Below, in pieces: positions 32,372 to 44,227 of a stretch of 64,000 nucleotides of DNA. Origin of the DNA: Arachnopeziza araneosa (taxonomy: Eukaryota; Ascomycota; Leotiomycetes; Helotiales; Arachnopezizaceae); assembly GCA_003988855.1 (NCBI GenBank), contig QYAI01000122.1, forward strand, positions 62,001 through 126,000. Reading direction: 5' to 3'. The notes under the pieces are model-generated. The model had not been told where the DNA came from. It saw only the letters and a program-made list of their open reading frames with translations, and made no database searches. Every line of letters begins with the position of its first letter. The first letter of the stretch is position 1. A program made the translations under genes and the position numbers.

Positions 32372-32397
32372 TATGTATATATATATATATATATATA
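32372..32397. repeat. (TA)n microsatellite
   Basis: A run of about eleven TA dinucleotides preceded by TGTATG, 105 bases upstream of the sugar transporter start; it may act as a TATA-rich promoter element. Confidence 0.75.
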
Positions 32398-34394
32398 GAC
32401 AGAAATATATATCCTCGGAGACGAATAGTAGTGAATCGGGCCTTTACTAGGTGGGTGGACTACTCCCACCTAGTCACCGGCGGATTGGCAAGTGCGACCG
32501 AAAAAGGGCCAGAAGACAACAGCAGAATACGCGATTCCCCAGTCCCCACGACTTGGGCGGTCCAGAGAGCGGGTCTGGCCTGGGACGGTGGAGGGGCGGT
32601 GGAGTGGCGGGGCGCGGAGGTGGCGGTGGGTGAAGTTTTCCGGGCACGAGGACGGGGTCACTTGATGATCGTATTCTTGGAGTATTTTCCCCCCCAGAAC
32701 GAGCTGAGGGATGGAGAATGTGATGGGAAAGAAAACAAGAAACGAGATGACCAATGCGGCGAAAGAAGAGGCTCATTGCTGCCCCTGGGGAAGATGGGAG
32801 TCGCTGCGGGAGCTCGCTTACTGTAGCGTGCAGCCTAAGGTTTTCAGGGAGTGTGATGGGCAGAGGAACACAAGCGAGAGAAGTTTCGAAGCGACCAGTG
32901 GAGACTCTGGAGTAAGACCGAGAGCACCTCGGCCCAGCCCAACCGTGCATGGAACAAGTGACGTCTCTCCTCGACATGTGGCGTCGCAGACGGCATTACT
33001 CTGCTGCATCCCTCGGGCCTTTTAGCCAAGCGAAGGGAGAAGCATCTCAGTATGTCGCGTGGGAGTTGAGAATAGACGGTGGAAGAAGACGCGTTCCTCG
33101 AGAGCGATCCTTGATTGGAGATCCATGGATGGCTCAGAGGGAGAAGATTCAAGATGTACGTGACTTGAGAAGAAGAGACATGTGATGGGTGTTGGTGGGC
33201 AACTCAACTCTTACCAAAGTCTTCTCGCTGCTTCCAAGGCTCTTGATAATCCAAAAGGGGGATTTGATACTTGGTTTTCATACGTCATCCAACCTGAAGC
33301 TAAGATGGCCCGAGTCATGTAGAACTTCGAGCAAGAGAGTCACTACCAGAGTACCTATATATTAGAGGAGAACATTTAAGGTTCTAGTAAGAAAAGGACT
33401 TGCAGGAAGGGTCATGTGATGCTCGTCAGGTGGGCATCCAACCCTTAGCTAAAACTTGAAAGTAGCTAGATATCCTCGCTGGTTCTCAAGCTCTTGATAA
33501 TCCAAAGAAGGAGGCGATATCTACCTAGGTAGTCTTTTCATACCTCATCCAAATTGCTAATACGTGCAAGGCTGCCCCTTTTTATACATAAATTTTGAAG
33601 GGAAGAAACACGCCATGGTCGTGGCTCAGCTTGGCTGAAGTCGCCGGAAGCCTCGGATCAGATCTTCTCTCTGCTGACACCGTCGGAACGCTGAAAGGTA
33701 AACAAACACAACTTATGCTGTGCACAATAAGAGGCACTTCCCGTCCCGAGAGCGCAATGCTGGCACGGATCAAACAATCTACCGCCGGAGCTCGTTCAAG
33801 CCCGAATCACGGTGGGAGATTGAAGTTTCCAGTGTAAAGTACGTAAATACACAGTACGTAAATACCTCGAGAGACAACACGGTAGTGTAGCATCCCGATG
33901 CTTGGCAGCTATCATTGGACCGGGCCACACATAGGGATTTGTGAAGATGCATAAATTGCTGTTTCTACCTCCGAACTGGCATCTAAAGCCTCGGCCGATG
34001 TGCGCGGAGTTAGCGAACATGTCGTCGCAACCAATCTGATGGCCGGAGAAGCCGGCAGACAGCGCTTGCCATCATCTTTCAAGCGAGCGCCCATCTGATT
34101 TGCCTCGTCGTACGGGATCCTTCAAACCCCGGATGCTGAACGACATCACGTGTTTCGGCCTCGCGTTCTTCGGAGTCGGCTCTCTCTTTGTCCTTCTGCA
34201 TCTCCAGATACGAACGGGATGAGGTCAATGGCTGGACCAACGCTAGGATTTGATGACATGGAGATAAAAGCGACTCGACTCCCACAGGAATCCATCTTCT
34301 CACTTGTTGATCAGGATTGAGAGTGGACAAGGAGAGTTCACACAAATCCACCTCAATTCGTCAACAACCCCCGCACCAACCACATCACCTCAAG
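32398..34394. other. Long intergenic region before the PDR pump
   Basis: Two kilobases with only shadow-sized frames. It contains the promoters of the sugar transporter (minus) and of the ABC pump (plus), and a diverged direct repeat listed separately. Confidence 0.4.
33179..33553. repeat. Imperfect direct repeat (two copies)
   Basis: Copy one is about 33179-33293, copy two about 33414-33553. They share CATGTGATG, a GGTGGGCA segment, CTCTTGATAATCCAAA (33240 and 33491) and TTTTCATAC-TCATCCAA (about 33275 and 33536). The remainder has diverged by substitutions and small indels. No coding content is seen. It may be a relic of a small mobile element or a local duplication. Confidence 0.6.
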
Positions 34395-37300
34395 ATGGCT
34401 TCACACGAGCCCCGCGAATATCTTCCAATTCGCACCGAGAACATCCTCAACGACGAGGATGACAAAAATGAACAGAGTAATCACCCCCGGGCGAATTCCA
34501 GCAGCTCCACCGTTGGGTATGGGGACAATCTCGAATTGCAACGAACACAAACAAGCAAGTCGGTCAGAGATCGAAGGCAGTTTGAACCCATCCGCTCTGG
34601 AGATCGAGAAGAGCTGCACAGGATAGCATCCACGTTTGGTGGGTCGGTCAATTTGACCAGGACCCTGAGCCGACCTCAAGAGAGCCTGAATCGCCGAGAC
34701 ACGCTGGCTGACGTCAAACTCGGCGATCCTGTGCTGGATCCGACGAGTCCCGAGTTTGATGTGTACAAATGGACGAGAATGTGAGTGCTGCGTCATTCTT
34801 GCAGGAAGAGTTTAACGATTGAAGGTTGATGCGATTAGCCGATGACAATAATGTAATCCAGCGACGCGCCGGGGTTGTTTGGAAGGACCTCAAAGTATGC
34901 GGCTCCGGATCGGCCATCAATCTACAGAAGAACGTTGGTTCCCTATTTCTAGCACCGCTTCGAATGGGCGAATTCTTCGGCAAAGGGCCAGAGAAGACGA
35001 TCCTCAACGACTTTGATGGAGTCCTGAAATCTGGAGAGATGTTGGTTGTGCTTGGGCGACCGGGAAGTGGATGTTCGACCCTGTTGAAGACGTTGATGGG
35101 TGAGCTTCACGGCCTGGATCTGAAGTCGCAATCTGAAATTCACTACAATGGCATCACTCAAGCACAGATGCTGAAACAGTTCAAGGGAGAAATTGTCTAC
35201 AACCAAGAAGTTGACAAACATTTCCCGCATCTGACGGTGGGCCAAACCCTCGAGTTCGCCGCTCGAGTACGAACACCTCAACAAAGATTAGTCGAAGGTG
35301 TTACGAGAGAACAGTGGGCAACGCATATGGCACAGGTAGTGATGACCGTCTTTGGATTATCGCACACTTACAACACCAAAGTCGGTAATGATTTCGTTCG
35401 GGGGGTCTCTGGTGGAGAGAGAAAGCGAGTGAGTATTGCTGAGATGGCACTTGCTGGGTCTCCGATCGCAGCTTGGGACAACTCAACGCGAGGGTTGGAT
35501 GCGGCAACAGCTCTGGAGTTTACTCGATCACTTCGAATGACGGCTAACCTCAGTGGATCGGTTCACCTCGTTGCCATCTACCAAGCCTCGCAAGCCATCT
35601 ACGACGAGTTTGACAAGGCAGTGGTCCTCTACGAAGGACGACAGATTTACTTCGGTCCGTGTGATGAAGCAAAACAATACTTTGTGGATATGGGCTGGGA
35701 ATGTCCAACTCGTCAAACCACTGGGGATTTCCTCACATCCGTCACCAACCCCGTTGAGCGCCGTGTGCGACAAGGATTTGAGAAGAAGGTCCCTCGCACA
35801 TCGGAAGAATTTGAGAGATACTGGAAAGAATCAGCACACTACAAGTCGATGCGTGAAGAACGTGAAGCTCACGAGGAAGAATTTCCCATGGGCGGAAAGA
35901 CGCTGGATGACTTTCATGCTAGTAGGAAGGGCATGCAAGCAAAACATGTCCGATCTGAGTCTCCGTATACTATCAGCATTCCTATGCAAGTCAGATACTG
36001 TACACAACGAGCGTACCAGCGTCTCTGGAATGACAAGACCTCGACAATTACTACCATCATCGGACAAATCGTCATGGCATTGATCATTGGTTCTGTATTC
36101 TACGGAACCCCAAGTAATACCGGTAGTTTCTTCCAGAAAGGTGGTGTCTTATTCTTCGCCGTCCTCCTCAACGCCCTCATTTCTATCAGCGAGATCAACA
36201 CTCTGTATTCACAACGTCCGATTGTGGAGAAGCAGGCCTCATACGCTTTCTATCATCCATTTACTGAAGCTTTAGCTGGCATCATCGCCGATGTTCCAGT
36301 GAAATTTTTAATTGCGACATGCTTCAACATTATTCTATACTTTCTGTCTGGGCTAAGACGAGAACCATCCCAGTTCTTCATCTTCTTCCTGTTCAATTTC
36401 GTCGCCATCCTCACCGTAAGTAAATCACTGTCCAATGCTCACGAGCTTACGATGTATAGATGTCTCAAATGTTCCGCAGCATTGCCGCATCTACCAAGAC
36501 CGTCAGTCAAGCTCTCGCAATAGCAGGTGTCACGGTTCTTGCTGTGGTAATCTACACCGGCTTCACAATCCCACGTCCTCTCATGCATCCTTGGTTCAAA
36601 TGGCTCAGCTGGATCAATCCTGTTGCCTACGCTTTCGAAGGTTTATTTGTCAACGAATTACACGGTAGACAATTTACCTGCTCTAATATTGTACCTTCTG
36701 GTCCCGGATATTCTCACACAGGAGATAACTTCATCTGTGCTGTTGCTGGATCCAAGGTTGGACAATTCACTGTGTCGGGCGACGATTACCTAGCCAGTCA
36801 GTTCCAGTACTCTTACTCACATATTTGGCGAAACTTGGGCTTCCTCTTTGCTTTCATGATCTTTTTCTTGTGTCTCTACCTCTTTGCAACGGAATTCAAC
36901 TCTTCGACCGACAGCACAGCAGAGGTACTCGTCTTCCGCCGTGGACACGTACCACAGCAACTCTTGGATGCCGAGAAAGCTGCAAAGCATGACGAAGAAG
37001 CTCCGATTGCAGGGGCAGGAACCGCCAACGCCGGCAGGGATAGCAAAGATGTACAAAAAGAACAAGACGAGGAAGTGGCTGCTCTCACACCGCAAACAGA
37101 TATCTTCACATGGAAAGATGTCTGCTATGATATCAAGATCAAAGGCGAGCCACGAAGACTTCTCGACAATGTTTCTGGTTGGGTTAAGCCTGGCACTTTA
37201 ACTGCTCTGATGGGTGTATCAGGTGCGGGAAAGACTACCCTCCTGGATGTCCTCGCTCAGCGTGTTTCGATGGGCGTGGTGACTGGTGACATGTTTGTAT

Positions 37301-39248
37301 CAGGCAAACCGTTAGATGAAGCTTTTCAGCGAAATACTGGATATGTTCAGCAGCAGGATCTACATCTAGAAACCACAACCGTTCGTGAAGCCCTCAGATT
37401 CTCAGCTATGCTTCGACAACCAAAATCCGTCTCAAAGGAAGAGAAATATGCATTCGTGGAGGATGTCATCAAGATGTTGGCCATGGAAGATTTCAGCGAG
37501 GCAGTCGTTGGCGTACCTGGCGAAGGTTTGAATGTGGAGCAGAGGAAACTTCTGACCATCGGTGTTGAGTTGGCTGCGAAGCCTGCCTTGCTTCTTTTCT
37601 TGGATGAGCCTACTTCTGGTCTTGATTCTCAGTCATCTTGGGCTATCGTTGCATTCCTTCGAAAGCTTGCAGACAACGGACAAGCCGTTCTTGCAACCAT
37701 TCATCAACCTAGTGTAAGCTTCATCGAATTACGAGACAACTAACTTACTCTATTAGGCTATTTTATTCCAAGAATTTGATCGTCTTCTGTTCCTTGCGAA
37801 GGGAGGCAAAACAGTTTACTTTGGCGACATTGGAAAGAACTCCAGAACCTTACTCGACTATTTTGAATCAAATGGCGCTGCGAAGTGTGGCGATGACGAC
37901 AACCCGGCAGAATACATGCTGACCATGGTCGGTGCTGGAGCTACTGGAAAGTCGACGAAAGACTGGCATGAAGTATGGAAGAACTCCAATGAAGTTCAAG
38001 AAGTACAGAATGAGCTCGCTCGTATCAAGGAAGAGATGGGTTCCCAAAATCTAGAAGGAGATTCAAGATCCCACTCTGAATTCGCAATGCCATTTACAAA
38101 TCAGTTGTACGAGGTCACAAAACGAGTCTTTCAACAATATTGGCGAACCCCTGGTTACATTTATTCCAAACTCCTCCTCGGCGTTTCGTCAGCCCTCTTC
38201 ATCGGATTCTCGTTCTTCCACGCAGATTCAACTCAACAAGGCCTCCAAGACGTGATATTCTCCATCTTTATGACCACCACAATTTTCACGTCATTGGTTC
38301 AGCAGATCATGCCTCGGTTCATCCTACAGCGTGATCTTTACGAAGTCCGTGAGCGCCCAAGCAAGGCCTATAGTTGGAAGGCCTTTATCTTGGCCAATAT
38401 CGTCGTGGAAATTCCTTACCAGATTCTATTGGGTATCTTGGTTTTCGCATCATACTTCTATCCGATTTACACACGTGGTGGTTTTCCATCGTCGGATCGA
38501 CAAGGACTTATCCTTCTACTTCAGGTACAATTCTTCGTTTTCGCATCCACATTTGCACACATGTTGATTTCCGCATTACCTGATGCGCAAACTGCCGGCA
38601 ATATTGCAACTCTGATGTTCTCTCTCACGCTCACTTTCAATGGTGTATTCCAACCGCCCAACGGTAGGCTGACCATCTTATCTCGTAAGCTTTGACTAAC
38701 TTCATATAGCACTACCTGGATTCTGGATCTTCATGTATCGTGTTTCACCTCTGACATGTAAGTTTGCCTTTTCGCGGTTGAATTCTTTTACTGACAACTT
38801 AGATCTCGTTTCGGCGATAGCATCTACCGGTCTCTCTGGACGAAAAGTTGTCTGCGCTGCCAATGAGCTCGCTGTAATGCAACCACCAATGGGAAAGACC
38901 TGCGGAGCATATCTCGATGATTACGCAAAAGTAGCAGGAGGAGCTGTCTACAATCCCAATGCATCATCGGATTGTCAATACTGCACCACAGTCATCGCCG
39001 ACGAATTCTTAAGCTCCGTTTCCGTAAGCTTCTCTACTCGTTGGCGAAACTACGGCATCGGCTTTTCTTACATCTTTTTCAACATCTTTATGGCCATCAT
39101 GCTTTATTATCTTTTCCGGGTTCGAAAGGGTTCTAAGAAGAGTATGAAGAAGCAGAAGCCGGTGTTGGGGAAGGATCCGGAAAAGAATCCGGGAGCTGAA
39201 AACGCCAAGGCGCAGACTGTACAGACTCCGCAGGACTCTGAAAAGTAA
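34395..39248 (+). CDS. Full-size PDR-type ABC transporter (ABCG, drug efflux)
   Basis: Six exons: 34395-34780, 34825-36415, 36460-37713, 37757-38663, 38710-38757 and 38803-39248, all in phase; 1543 residues. Order: polar N-terminus, NBD1, six-helix TMD1, NBD2, TMD2. NBD1 shows the fungal PDR asymmetry: Walker A GRPGSGCS (206-213) with Cys212 in place of Lys, signature VSGGERKRVS, and Walker B AAWDNSTRG with Asn instead of the catalytic Glu. NBD2 has a normal Walker A GVSGAGKTT (911-919) and LFLDEPTSGLD, but a degenerate signature LNVEQRK. One composite ATP site is therefore inactive by design, as in Pdr5 and Cdr1. These pumps expel azoles, plant toxins and other lipophilic compounds at the plasma membrane. 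Substrates are not known here. Confidence 0.96.
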
Positions 39249-39390
39249 TGGGTTGTTTTTAGAGGGAGGCTGGGCATTGGTAATTGGCGGAGTTTCAACG
39301 GGCATTGATTTAATGATAATTAATGAGGTTATAGAAGATTATATATCAGGCTTTACATGATCAAGCAGCATAGAATTCTTTGCTCATGTG

Positions 39391-39750
39391 ATGGCCCCGC
39401 CTTATTCACGCCGGCTTAAGAGGCTGAGTCTACGCATCGTCGATACCGCGAATCCGAAAGATCCAAACAATGCACGCCAAGAAAGTCAACAAATCAACCC
39501 ATCTCTTACCAGGCTTATCATAAGCTTCATTCTCATTCAATGGCTCTCAGGAACCGCTGCCCTCCCCCAAGCCCCCACAATCACAGCGCCACAACAACCC
39601 CTCCCCCTCTCCACCAATCCACAGCCCTACGTCTCACTTGCGTGTAACCAGTTCAATGGCCGTCGAGTCGCAGTCTGCCCTCGCTTAAGCATGGCTCTCT
39701 GCAAGGCAGCGCAAGCATCTCAGCACCACTCCCAGGCTGCGTGCGACTAA
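39391..39750 (+). CDS. Small hypothetical Cys-containing protein with signal anchor
   Basis: A frame of 119 residues starting at ATG 39391. A basic N-terminus (about 45 residues) is followed by a hydrophobic segment LIISFILIQWLSGTAALP, a Pro-rich linker and a short C-terminal part with four cysteines (ACNQF, VCPRL, ALCKA and a terminal CD). It could be a type II membrane or secreted small protein. No family is recognised, and it might be a chance frame just downstream of the ABC pump and upstream of the next gene. Confidence 0.3.
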   Translation: MAPPYSRRLKRLSLRIVDTANPKDPNNARQESQQINPSLTRLIISFILIQWLSGTAALPQAPTITAPQQPLPLSTNPQPYVSLACNQFNGRRVAVCPRLSMALCKAAQASQHHSQAACD

Positions 39751-39821
39751 AGTTATAATGGCGGGGCCCCTCCAACTCCCGGTCTTGGCTCTCTTCCAAT
39801 ATCGATCTCAATATCGCACCC

Positions 39822-41336
39822 ATGGCCAACGGGACCGACGTGCTATACTTCCTGGCCGGCCTGGCACGCCTCGCCCAGTACTCGGCCATCTGGATGTTCT
39901 GCTCGACGGCCGTGCAGTACTATCATGCGGTGCACCGCTTCCCGCAACTGGGGCGCGCGCCTTACCACCGCTCCATCGTCTCGAGCACGAACTTTAACTT
40001 CTCGCTGGTACGTGCCGTGTATCTTCTGGTCGAGTTGACATTGCTGATCTGCCCAGGTGCTCTGGAACGCCCTCTACCTGGCGGTAAGTCCCCTCCCCCG
40101 GCGCCGGCACGCATGGGCACCTGACACGGCGTCTAGTACGTCCTCATCGCCTTCCTGATTGCCATGGGAAATGCCAAGGATGGAGACGGCGACTACTCGC
40201 TGTACCTGGCCCTCCCGGCAGCGGCCCTGGACTTGCTGCATGCCCTCTTCATGCTGGTGGGTGCGAGGGCCACGCAGACATATCTCCCCGGCGGCTCGGG
40301 CGATGGGAATTGTAGCGCGGCGTTGACTTGGGGCGTGCCTCCCAACACGACGAGCTTCTTCGGGCTCGTCTCGATGCCGGCGAACAATGGCCAGGCGACG
40401 GACAGCGGTGCGCAGAATGCCTGCTTGGATTACCAGTTCATGTGGTTCATCATGCGGCTCATGGGGTATGCTGCTGTGTGAAGAAGCCCTCTGGATCTAC
40501 TCACGCGTTGCAGGTTCTTTGCGATAGGCACCGCCACGCTCCTCCTGATCTTTCCGTTCTGCGGGTTCCTGCAGAACAACATCACGCTGCTCATCCGCTA
40601 CACCAAGGCGAGGAGGCACCTGCGAAGATCGAGACGAGCTCCACGCTCCGATCTCCCTCTGGCTGAGGTCAAGCCAGCGAGAGCTGCCGTGCCCGTGGCG
40701 GGAACGTCGCCCCTGATGCCCGTCTTCGGCGTCCCTCTGATCGTCAACCTCATCGCCAGCCACTCGCACTACGCCGACATGAAGAGCCTCCTCTCGACGT
40801 GCCGAGCCAGCCGCAGCGCGCTGGATCCGGCGTCGCTGCGGGAGATATGCTGCGACCAGCCGCTGAAGGGGCAGTGCTGGGGATGCACGGGGCCGCTGTG
40901 CCAGGTGAGTCCCCTACCTTTTATACTCTAGGTACAATATCACTTCCCTTCTCTCCGCTCACCGCGGCAGGACTGCCGCACCCTGAAGCCCTTCGAGGCC
41001 ATCCGCGCGCACGCCGATCTCTGCCGCCCCTACTGCACACGCTGCTACCTAGCGCGCCAGTACACGTACAACGCCACCAGCCTGCGCGCGCGCTACTGCC
41101 GCTGCCAGGAGCGCCCGCGGAAGGAGACCTGGCTGCTCTGCCGGCCGTGCGCGGCCCGCTCCGACGACGAGTTGCGCTCGCTGGTCGCGCAGCGCGAGCG
41201 GGTCAAGGTGGCCTGGCCGCTGCAGTGTGGCAGGTGCAGTCGGCATCTCGATGGGAGCCGGCTCTGCTGGTGGGGGTGCAAGGACTGCAAGGGGAGCTGC
41301 GAGTGGGAGGGGCATCCGTCGCATCCTAGGGATTGA
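39822..41336 (+). CDS. Unknown membrane protein with Cys-rich (zinc-finger-like) C-terminus
   Basis: Five exons: 39822-40007, 40057-40083, 40137-40465, 40514-40904 and 40971-41336, in phase; 432 residues. The N-terminal half has about four hydrophobic helices (WMFCSTAVQYY; VLWNALYLAYVLIAFLIAMG; LYLALPAAALDLLHALFMLVG; a last one in exon 4, IGTATLLLIFPFCGFL). The second half is soluble: a segment ADMKSLLSTCRASRSALDP that recalls F-box-linked helices, then CCDQ...CWGC...C. A long C-terminal run follows with at least 12 Cys in C-x2-C pairs (YCTRCY, YCRC, LCRPC, CGRC, CWWGCKDCKGSC), suggesting zinc binding. I do not recognise the family. The helices suggest membrane anchoring, but no function can be inferred. 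Confidence 0.7.
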
Positions 41337-41689
41337 GTTGGTTGTCTATGGAGTCTGTACTTTGTTTAAGTTTGGTAGGCCATGATTATGAATGAGAGCG
41401 GTTCTGTTCAGTGTGCGTTTTATATAAATCCATGTGAGGCCGGAATCGACCGTGAACGGTGTATAAAAACATGTCAATGTAAATGCAGACTCCCAAGTTT
41501 TAAATTTATACTTACAAGGCACCTGAGAAACCAAATCTACGCCGTCTCGCTCCTCAGAGCATCTCTGTTCTCATCTGGTTGTTGCCACGGGGAAGGGCGC
41601 TGTTGTGGGGATCAGCGGTGGATTGTGAGCGATAGAGAGCATCTGCTTGGGTATCTGGGAGATCCCGTGATGCACTCGGGGATCTGGAG
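41337..41689. other. Intergenic
   Basis: Follows the membrane-protein gene; nothing recognised. Confidence 0.3.
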
Positions 41690-42140
41690 ATGGATGTTGG
41701 AGGGAGGAGTTGGAGGGAGGAGTTGATGGGGGGAGTTGGTGGGTGACGAGAGTTTGGTGGAGAGAGAAGAGAGGGGTTGGGGTTAGAGAGGAGTTGGTAG
41801 GTAGAGAGAGAAAGATTAGAGAAAGGGTTTGGAGCTTAGCAAGAGGAGTTCGAGTTTCAAAAGAGAATTTGGAGTTTAGAAAGAGGGTTGCAATTTAAAA
41901 AAACCCCCCAAGAGAAATTGGAGTCTAGAAAGAGGAATTGGACTTTGAAAAGAGAGGTTGGAGTTTAAAAAGAGAGGTTGGAGTTTAAAAAGAGAAGTTA
42001 GAGTTTGAAAAAGAGAATTTTGGTAGTGAGAAGGAGAGAAAAAATAAGAAAGAGGATTTAGTAGTTTGAGAGGATAGAGAGAATTTAGAGTTTAGAGAGA
42101 ATCTGGTGGGTAGAGAGAATTTCGAGTTAAAAAGAAAAGG
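41690..42140. repeat. Purine-strand minisatellite, ~20-bp unit
   Basis: About 450 bases in which the plus strand is nearly all A, G and T with very few C. The core is a 20-base unit AGAGAGGTTGGAGTTTAAAA, perfect twice at 41951-41990 and increasingly diverged outward (for example AGAGAATTTGGAGTTTAGAA near 41862-41881). A short AAAAAAACCCCCC run interrupts it near 41897-41909. The strand asymmetry could support triplex or slipped structures. No coding sense is seen. Confidence 0.85.
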
Positions 42141-42378
42141 TTATAAAGAGAGGTGATCAACAGCTCTGGACTCCATTCGATGCACTTTCGACTTTTTGTA
42201 TATCGAAGATTTGGCATTGTCCATAATACATTGTAAACAAGCGTATCGTTCACGAATACGTCAACTCGTATACGTATCAATACGGCGGTTCAAAACAACA
42301 TTCAACACACTCTGAAGCAAATTAATCACCATCTGAAAGTCGAATGCATGGAGCGCATTTCAATTACAACGCTAGAAA

Positions 42379-43711
42379 TCAGCCAGGCAGCCATCCGATC
42401 TCCTCCATGGGCCACCGCAGCAATATGCGATGCTCCTCGGCCAGGCACGCATAGATCTCCGCCAGCAGATGCTCCGCCCAGCCCTTCATCCACCAGAACG
42501 AGCTCATGTCGTGCAGCAGCACGCAGAACTGCGCCAATACGACCAAGGCCTGGGGTTTCCTCGCTATCAGGCAGTCGACAAACTCGTCCGAGATCTGGTG
42601 CGCCCACATGAAGGAGACCTGGGGCGAGGGCTGGACCGACCGGATGCCGGCGACGGACCCAGCGGGGAAGCACTTCTCGAGTTCATCAAGGGCGAGCAGG
42701 CAGTACGCGCGGTCCGGATCCGCGACGGGCGTGTTAAAGAGGTAGTCGCGCAGCTCCTGGAGGCGCTCGATCTTGGCGGCGGGTTGGTGGATGAGGCGGA
42801 TGGAGATCTGGAACAGGGGCGCGAGGACGCCGTTGCGCAGGAGGTGGAAGTTGGTGCTGAGGATGTTCCGCATGCCGCGGAAGAGGACGAGCCATTCCGA
42901 GAGGCCGTCCTGCCCGAAGAAGAGGAAGTCGCCGGGTTTGGGACCTGTGGCTGCGGAGAAGAAGGTGCAGATCATGGTGAAGATGTAGACAGAGGGGGTA
43001 TTCTCGTCGTTCAAGTCTTGGAGCAGAGAGGTTGCTGCCCTCAATCCGGCTTCGTAATGTTGATTTGCTTGCGAGGTGTAGAGGGCTTGGGATTCTCCTT
43101 TCTTGTAGTGAGCAAGGTGGAGTGCCGATATAGCTAGAAGGCCATGCATCAAGAACGGGCTCGTAAAAGCAATCCGTGGAGCGTTCACGCGGAGGAAGTT
43201 TTGCATCTCTGATACGTTGGCGAGCGTATAAGAGGTTGAGGTGTTGTAGTTGTGGAGCAATTCCAGGTCCATAATATTGATGGATTTTGGGGTTGACGAG
43301 GCCTCTGAATATCCAGAATGAGTACTTGGTGTATCTACTGATAGTGATGGACTTGGGACAGGTGGAGTTGCATGAAAAACTTGGTTTGGAGACGTCTCTC
43401 TGTCTCTGTGAGACGTAGAATGTGCTACAAAACTACATGCTACAGAGTGCTTGACGCCTATGGGAGTTAGTGCTGCTAACGTGGAGCACAGAGGGCACTC
43501 ACAATTAGAACATTCAGGCTTCTCCTCTTGACACTTTTCAAATCAGCCAGATTCTTCGACGAACACACGATCGAACCTTGATTCTCCTCTTTTTGCAATT
43601 CTCACACCCATTTCTGGATTTCTTATGCGGTCTCCGCGAGATCCTTCGAGCCAGCAGGGCCGGTGTAGGCGGCGTTTCAGATGGGAATGATTCCGTCATT
43701 TCGCTATCCAT
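42379..43711 (-). CDS. Zn2Cys6 fungal transcription factor
   Basis: Exons 43711-43577, 43533-43503 and 43457-42379 give 414 residues in phase. The DNA-binding domain (about 38-65) is split by both introns: C-x2-C-x6-C (CENCKKRRIKC) then C-x2-C-x6-C (CSNCVKHSVAC). After a Ser/Thr/Pro-rich linker comes a fungal-specific regulatory domain: NFLRVNAPRIAFTSPFLMHGLLAISALHLAHY, typical of the C6 regulators that resemble sterol uptake control proteins. It ends with a large alpha-helical part. It is nuclear, and its targets are unknown. It is not adjacent to any clear pathway, apart from the sterol-glucosyltransferase-like gene on the other side. Confidence 0.92.
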
Positions 43712-44227
43712 GAAGCGCAAGAATCACGGCGGAGAGAATTCTGGTGGGTATGAAGAACGGCGTATATCGTACTTTGTATGAGCAGGACGGAGAAGGGTAT
43801 ACGAAAGATCGTTTCCGGATACGAATTATACGAACAGTAAAACACAAAAGGCGGGGCGACATCTCCAAAAATAGAGTGGTGTGCATGAGCTGACTCGTGT
43901 ATAAATGTTACATTCAGCCTCGCAAAATTCAACGATTTTCCAAGAATTTTACGGGACAATAACCTAGAATTCTTTTCAGGTCAAGATTTAATTATTCTCA
44001 ACTGGCCTTTAAGTTTGGTAGGCCGTCGTTGTGGATATGAGTTCTGTGTATTCGCACTGCTGAATCATCATCCGAACCCGAGCTGATTGGCGTACTCGGA
44101 CATGTAACAATGTATTCGCAATCATCAGCCCTCCCGTTTCGAAGTCGTCAGCTCCAGAGGCAGCAATGAGTTTAAGAACGAGTCTCCTTATGACTTTTCC
44201 TTGTCATATTACTAACTATACCACACA
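43712..44227. other. Divergent intergenic region
   Basis: Upstream region of the Zn2Cys6 gene (minus) and of the glucosyltransferase gene (plus). No coding frame is supported. Confidence 0.35.

Noticed and set aside
42430..43137. Plus-strand frame of 235 codons
   Set aside because: Antisense shadow of the Zn2Cys6 regulator.
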